This document shows positions 35,327-38,420 of a stretch of 38,420 nt of DNA, in pieces. Numbering within the stretch: the first letter of the stretch is position 1; every line of letters begins with the position of its first letter. The position numbers and the translations under genes were made by a program. The notes below the pieces were generated by a model. The model did not search any database and was not told the origin of the DNA. It saw nothing but the letters and a program-made list of their open reading frames with translations. The DNA lies in NCBI GenBank assembly GCA_003719395.1, contig RHMC01000059.1:1-38420 (forward strand). Direction: 5' to 3'. This stretch comes from Streptomyces altiplanensis. Its GTDB lineage: Bacteria > Actinomycetota > Actinomycetes > Streptomycetales > Streptomycetaceae.

Positions 35327-35610
35327 GCCCAGAAGGACGTGGTCCCACGGCCGGGCGTTGCCCGGAGGAGGGATCGTGCAACAGATGTTTTCACGAGGCC
35401 CGGTGGACTTGTCAGTGCCGCGGGCCGACGGGAACAGCGAGACAACGCCTGGGCTCCTGCCGGCCTTGGGGTGCTGGCTCCCGATGCCCGGCCGGCCTGG
35501 ACCTGTTCGCCGTCCGGGCCGGGACCGACCCGGAGGGCCCATGGGGCGGTGCTGTCAGTGTCCGGCCGTAGAGTGACCGCGCAGATGACCTTCCTCGTTT
35601 CGGAGATCTT

Positions 35611-36708
35611 GTGACCGCGTCCGCTCGTCTCGTCACCACCTTCCCCGCCCCGTTTTCTTTCTCTCGCGCGGACGATGCTCCGTATCTGGAGGCCCGGCCC
35701 GGCGGACGGCGGCTGGTGCAGCGTGGTGACACGGACGTGGTCGTGCGGGAGACGGGCCGGACCGGCGCCGCCTCGGAAGGAGGTTCAGAGGTCCGCTTCC
35801 CTGCGCCCTGGACGCGCCGGTTCGGCGGATACGCGGTGGCGCCGGCTGGGGACCTGGTTGTCTTCGCGGGGTGCACGCGCTGCGAGCGTGGACCGGGCGG
35901 GGCGGTGCGGTGGGAGCTTCAGCACCGCTGCTGGGCCGGCTGCCCGGGCCATGCCACTTTCGACGAGTACGCGGATGACCGGGATCATCGGTACGCGAGC
36001 AGTGGATCGGCCGGCTTCTCGGCGGACGGCTCCTTGGTGTGGGCCCATACCCGGGGCCCGCTCGCGCAACATCAGCCCGCCCGCGACGCGCGGGCGGAGG
36101 AATGGCTGGTCATAGACGCTGCCGGGGGGAAGGTGCTTGCACGCGCCGATACACGGACAGCGGCTGCCGGGTCGGTCCATGTGCCGCACCCCGATCCGCA
36201 CCAGATGGGTCTGACCATCGGCGAAGGCCAGGACGGTTCCCCACTGAGATGGGGGCGGTGGGACGGCCAGACGCTGTCGGTCGACTGCTTCGGAGACGAA
36301 GACCGCATATTGATGGCGGTGAGCCCGTCCGGCGGTCGGCTGCTGACCGTCACGCACGACCAGGACATTCTCGCCGTGCACCGGGCCACCGATGGTTCGG
36401 TGGAAGCCGAACTGAGTGCTGACGAAGTTCCCGGACATCCCGAGGCAGAGCCTGACAACGATGAGGCCGAGGTCTTCTTCGACTACGAGGGAGGCTTCCT
36501 CAACGAGGACACGGCTGTCGTCGGCACGGCCGAAAGCGACGAGGAGTTCGGCGCCGGCCGGCACTGGCTGATCGATCTCACCGGGATGAGTGTGGCCGGG
36601 CAGCTCACGTACCCCTTCCCGGTAGCCGGACTTCCCCGGGCCCTCGGTGACGGCACCTGGTACACGGCCTCCCAGACAGAGAACGCCATTCACGTCTGGA
36701 CCCTGTGA
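35611..36708 (+). CDS. Beta-propeller-like hypothetical protein
   Basis: Intact protein of 365 residues, GTG start at 35611 with GGAG upstream. Repeated strand patterns such as YAVAPAGDLVVFAG, GSAGFSADGSLVWAHT, ILMAVSPSGGRLLTVTHDQD, ILAVHRATDGSVEAEL and NAIHVWTL at the very end suggest a WD40- or YVTN-like propeller of cytoplasmic location (no signal peptide). Four cysteines are arranged C-x-x-C (GCTRCERG) and C-x3-C (HRCWAGCPGH) around residue 90-115 and might bind zinc. No close family is recognised. It stands alone. Confidence 0.65.
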   Translation: MTASARLVTTFPAPFSFSRADDAPYLEARPGGRRLVQRGDTDVVVRETGRTGAASEGGSEVRFPAPWTRRFGGYAVAPAGDLVVFAGCTRCERGPGGAVRWELQHRCWAGCPGHATFDEYADDRDHRYASSGSAGFSADGSLVWAHTRGPLAQHQPARDARAEEWLVIDAAGGKVLARADTRTAAAGSVHVPHPDPHQMGLTIGEGQDGSPLRWGRWDGQTLSVDCFGDEDRILMAVSPSGGRLLTVTHDQDILAVHRATDGSVEAELSADEVPGHPEAEPDNDEAEVFFDYEGGFLNEDTAVVGTAESDEEFGAGRHWLIDLTGMSVAGQLTYPFPVAGLPRALGDGTWYTASQTENAIHVWTL

Positions 36709-36800
36709 CCGACAGCTCTTGGCTCTCCTGCTGATCGTGCGCGTGCAACGGTGAGCACGTTCAACGTACCCAGCCGCGCCCGAACCCCGCGGAGTGGCGG

Positions 36801-37026
36801 TCACCCTCGCTGGTTGAGGGCCCTGGCCGGCTCACGGCCGGCGAATCGGGAGGCCTCCAGGCCGCCCTCACGCTCCTCCAGGTACGCAGAGAGGTCGACG
36901 GCCTTCTGTTCCAGCCGGGTGGTTGTCCGCTGGAGTTCGTTGAGGTCGGCGGGGGGTTCCAGGTCCGGCTCACGCCAGATCTGTTCGCCCAGGACCTCCA
37001 CGAGCCGCTTCTCCAACTGCTGGACT
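36801..37026 (-). pseudogene. DUF6262/TnpC-like coiled-coil fragment
   Basis: Minus-strand frame reading VQQLEKRLVEVLGEQIWREP, then ADLNELQRTTTRLEQKAVDL and LEEREGGLEASRFAGREPAR ending LNQRG and a stop at 36801-36803. This is the C-terminal coiled coil of the recombinase-associated helper family (the pattern GEQ-x-W-R-E ... LEQ-x-x-VDL ... EERE-x-x-LEA). An in-frame TAA lies at about 37027-37029, so the N-terminal helix-turn-helix part is gone. No recombinase gene is adjacent. It is related in type to the remnant at 33546-33830. Confidence 0.5.
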
Positions 37027-37123
37027 TATGTCACCAGGGCGCGTATCGAGCCGTGATCAATGGGTGGTCCGGGTGAGGTCTTGTCAGCGGCCGGTGTCAT
37101 ACCCCACGACTACAGTCCAGGCC

Positions 37124-37720
37124 ATGACCAGTAATCGGATGCGGGTTGAACAGACCCTCGTCGCCTGGGCGCGGATCGAGACATGGTTGAAGGAGCATGC
37201 GCCCCGCACCTTCCAGCGGTTGCCCGCGCCCGCGACGGAGGGCGAGCTCCGCTCGCTGGAGCAGGATCTCGACTTGACGGTCCCGGCCGATGTGCGCGCC
37301 TTCTACCTGGTGCGCAATGGCACCGGACCAGCCTCGGATTTCGACTGGCCCACATCCCGCGAAGACCCCGAGCCGACCGGGTACTTCCTGCCCGACGGCG
37401 AGGGGGTCGGCCCCTTGGAGAACCTGAGAGCGTGGTTCGAGGGCCCGGTCGCGGCCGCGCGCCCGGGCGACGAGCCCGGGCAGCGGTACCTGCCGCTCAC
37501 CACCATCGACCCGGACGGCTTCTACGGCAGCTTTGCCGACTGCACCCCAGGCCAGGGATACGGGCTGCTCGGCGACTACGCCGAGGCCGAACTTCCGAAT
37601 CCGGGGGAGGCAACGTTCGCCGCCTACCTGACCGAGGTGGCCAACGCGCTGTGCGAGGGGCGGGGCTTCGGGGACGACCACGCGCCGCGCGTGACCGACG
37701 GGCGCCTCGACTGGCGGTAG
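37124..37720 (+). CDS. SMI1/KNR4 family protein
   Basis: Intact protein of 198 residues of the SUKH fold. It begins MTSNRMRVEQTLVAWARIET, then RLPAPATEGELRSLEQDLDL, VPADVRAFYLVRNGTGPASD (the hallmark P-x-D-x-x-x-x-Y-x-x-x-N-G), YLPLTTIDPDGFYGSFADCT and ATFAAYLTEVANALCEG. The ATG at 37124 is favoured over an upstream frame start at 37028, which adds no conserved residues. It may be an orphan immunity protein or have a host role; no toxin gene is close. It differs clearly from the SMI1-like protein at 25759. Confidence 0.8.
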   Translation: MTSNRMRVEQTLVAWARIETWLKEHAPRTFQRLPAPATEGELRSLEQDLDLTVPADVRAFYLVRNGTGPASDFDWPTSREDPEPTGYFLPDGEGVGPLENLRAWFEGPVAAARPGDEPGQRYLPLTTIDPDGFYGSFADCTPGQGYGLLGDYAEAELPNPGEATFAAYLTEVANALCEGRGFGDDHAPRVTDGRLDWR

Positions 37721-37859
37721 ACGGGTTGCCGGCCGCCGACGGCGGCGGGGCGCGGGCCGCCCGTCGTCCACGGTCAGGGCGTCCGGGGCGCGTACGAAGT
37801 GGTGCTCAAGCTGCGGGACTCACCCTCGCGGCGGGGTCTGAGCCGGTAGATCGCCTTGC
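37721..37859. other. Short gap after the SMI1-like gene
   Basis: No gene seen. A GC-rich dyad (GCCGCCGACGGCGGC, about 37734-37748) just after the stop could act as a terminator. Confidence 0.35.
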
Positions 37860-38010
37860 GTGAAGCGCGTGCAACCGACGGACGAGGAGTGGGGGTTCAC
37901 AGGGCCGTACCTGCCGGTCGGCGGATACGGACCGTACCCCGAGCGGCTGCGGCAGCAGTTCGAAGGTGTGACCTGACGGTTCAGGACCGGCGGGCAGCGG
38001 GGGAGACGCC
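37860..38010 (+). pseudogene. IS5-family transposase, N-terminal fragment
   Basis: A GTG at 37860 opens VKRVQPTDEEWGFTGPYLPV then YGPYPERLRQQFEGVT, which is the N-terminal DUF4096 part of a common actinobacterial IS5-family transposase. A TGA follows where the family has Trp (GVIWRFKTGGQWR), and the DNA after it still reads RFRTGGQ. It is a fragment of about 50 residues with a nonsense mutation. Confidence 0.6.
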
Positions 38011-38015
38011 GCGGG

Positions 38016-38160
38016 ACTCCGGCGCAGACCGAGTCGTACGCGGCGATCCGCCGGGATCACCGACGGGCATGTCGTTGCGGGCGTTCGGGCGCACGCACCA
38101 CGTGTCCTGGAGGACGGTCCGGCGGGCTCTGGACGGCACCGGTGGGTCCGCACCACCGCC
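38016..38160 (+). pseudogene. IS21 IstA-like transposase fragment
   Basis: One frame reads QTESYAAIRRDHR and, after a shift, TGMSLRAFGRTHHVSWRTVR then RALDGTGG. This resembles the helix-turn-helix start of IS21-family IstA transposases (YA-x-IRRD ... SLRAL-x-R-x-x-VS-x-RTVR-x-AL). It is a fragment of about 45 residues directly joined to the IS5 fragment, so the junction is a nested insertion scar. Confidence 0.45.
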
Positions 38161-38291
38161 GGCGCGGTGGTGGGCGCGGTGGTGCGGACCTGTCGCCGCT
38201 ATTGGTAACTGCGGCTAACAGAACCTGCGGAATGCCCAGTGAACCTGGGCCTTGGCTCCGGGTTTCGGACACCGGAGACATTTGGATCTTG

Positions 38292-38420
38292 ATGGTCCAG
38301 GAGAACGGGGTCCCCGTGGGGATGAAGCACTATCCCGCCGAGTTCAAGGCGGACGCGGTCGCGTGGTACCGGTCGCAGCCGGGAGTGACGATCAGGTCGG
38401 TTGACGGTGATCTCGGGGTG
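38292..38420 (+). CDS. IS3-family transposase OrfA, N-terminal part (runs off the window)
   Basis: From ATG at 38292 (or 38322) the frame reads GMKHYPAEFKADAVAWYRSQ and GVTIRSVDGDLGV, the typical helix-turn-helix opening of IS3-family OrfA. The gene is cut by the window end after about 43 residues. The sequence just upstream (about 38240-38285, with TTTCGGACACCGGAGACA) is probably the left terminal inverted repeat of this IS; the right end lies outside. Confidence 0.65.
   Translation, partial: MVQENGVPVGMKHYPAEFKADAVAWYRSQPGVTIRSVDGDLGV

Overview
The window is very GC-rich actinobacterial DNA, most probably from a Streptomyces or a close relative. The evidence is the codon bias toward G/C in third positions, the many GTG starts, and the families present (PadR-ABC exporter, alpha-glucoside ABC operon, ECF41 sigma factor, RsbQ/RsbP-like stress module, SMI1/KNR4 proteins, degenerate insertion sequences). 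No rRNA, tRNA or CRISPR array was recognised.

Layout. 84-3679 (minus): a PadR regulator, an ABC ATPase and an FtsX-type permease, each overlapping the next start codon. 3848-5119 (plus): a lone secreted solute-binding protein closed by a strong terminator. 5333-10697 (plus): an alpha-glucoside operon with a GH13 glucosidase, a lipoprotein binding protein and two permeases, one carrying an extracytoplasmic beta-sandwich insert. 10841-15481: an antibiotic-resistance block, with a TetR regulator facing an ABC-F ribosome-protection ATPase, a Vat-type streptogramin A acetyltransferase and an erythromycin esterase-like protein. 15996-18330: a DUF998-like membrane protein and a serine hydrolase of the beta-lactamase fold. 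18986-22167: an FAD oxidoreductase, an ECF41 sigma factor and a truncated membrane protein, behind an ECF41-like promoter. 22183-24610 (minus): an RsbQ-like hydrolase, a PAS-PP2C phosphatase and a STAS antagonist, all overlapping, which look like an energy-stress partner-switching input. 24650-25602 (minus): a decayed aromatic-catabolism pair.

From about 25.7 kb to the end the DNA is accessory: two SMI1/KNR4 proteins, a DUF6891-like protein, a full-length DUF4246 protein, two small secreted proteins, a LysR regulator, a methyltransferase, a membrane protein, a beta-propeller-like protein, and fragments of at least four kinds of mobile element (an IS5-like transposase with an internal deletion, ISAs1-, IS21- and IS5-like remnants, and the start of an IS3-like transposase at the right edge). 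This looks like a chromosome arm or a plasmid.

An important caveat: in the first 25 kb most genes are broken by single G/C insertions or deletions while the conserved protein continues in another frame. In several cases adding or removing one base restores a family motif exactly. I therefore treat most of these as probable sequencing or assembly indels rather than real decay. Genes missing whole segments (serine hydrolase N-terminus, membrane protein at 22167, the pair at 24.6-25.6 kb, the IS fragments) look truly degraded. Coordinates of frameshifted genes run from the inferred start to the inferred stop across all frames.
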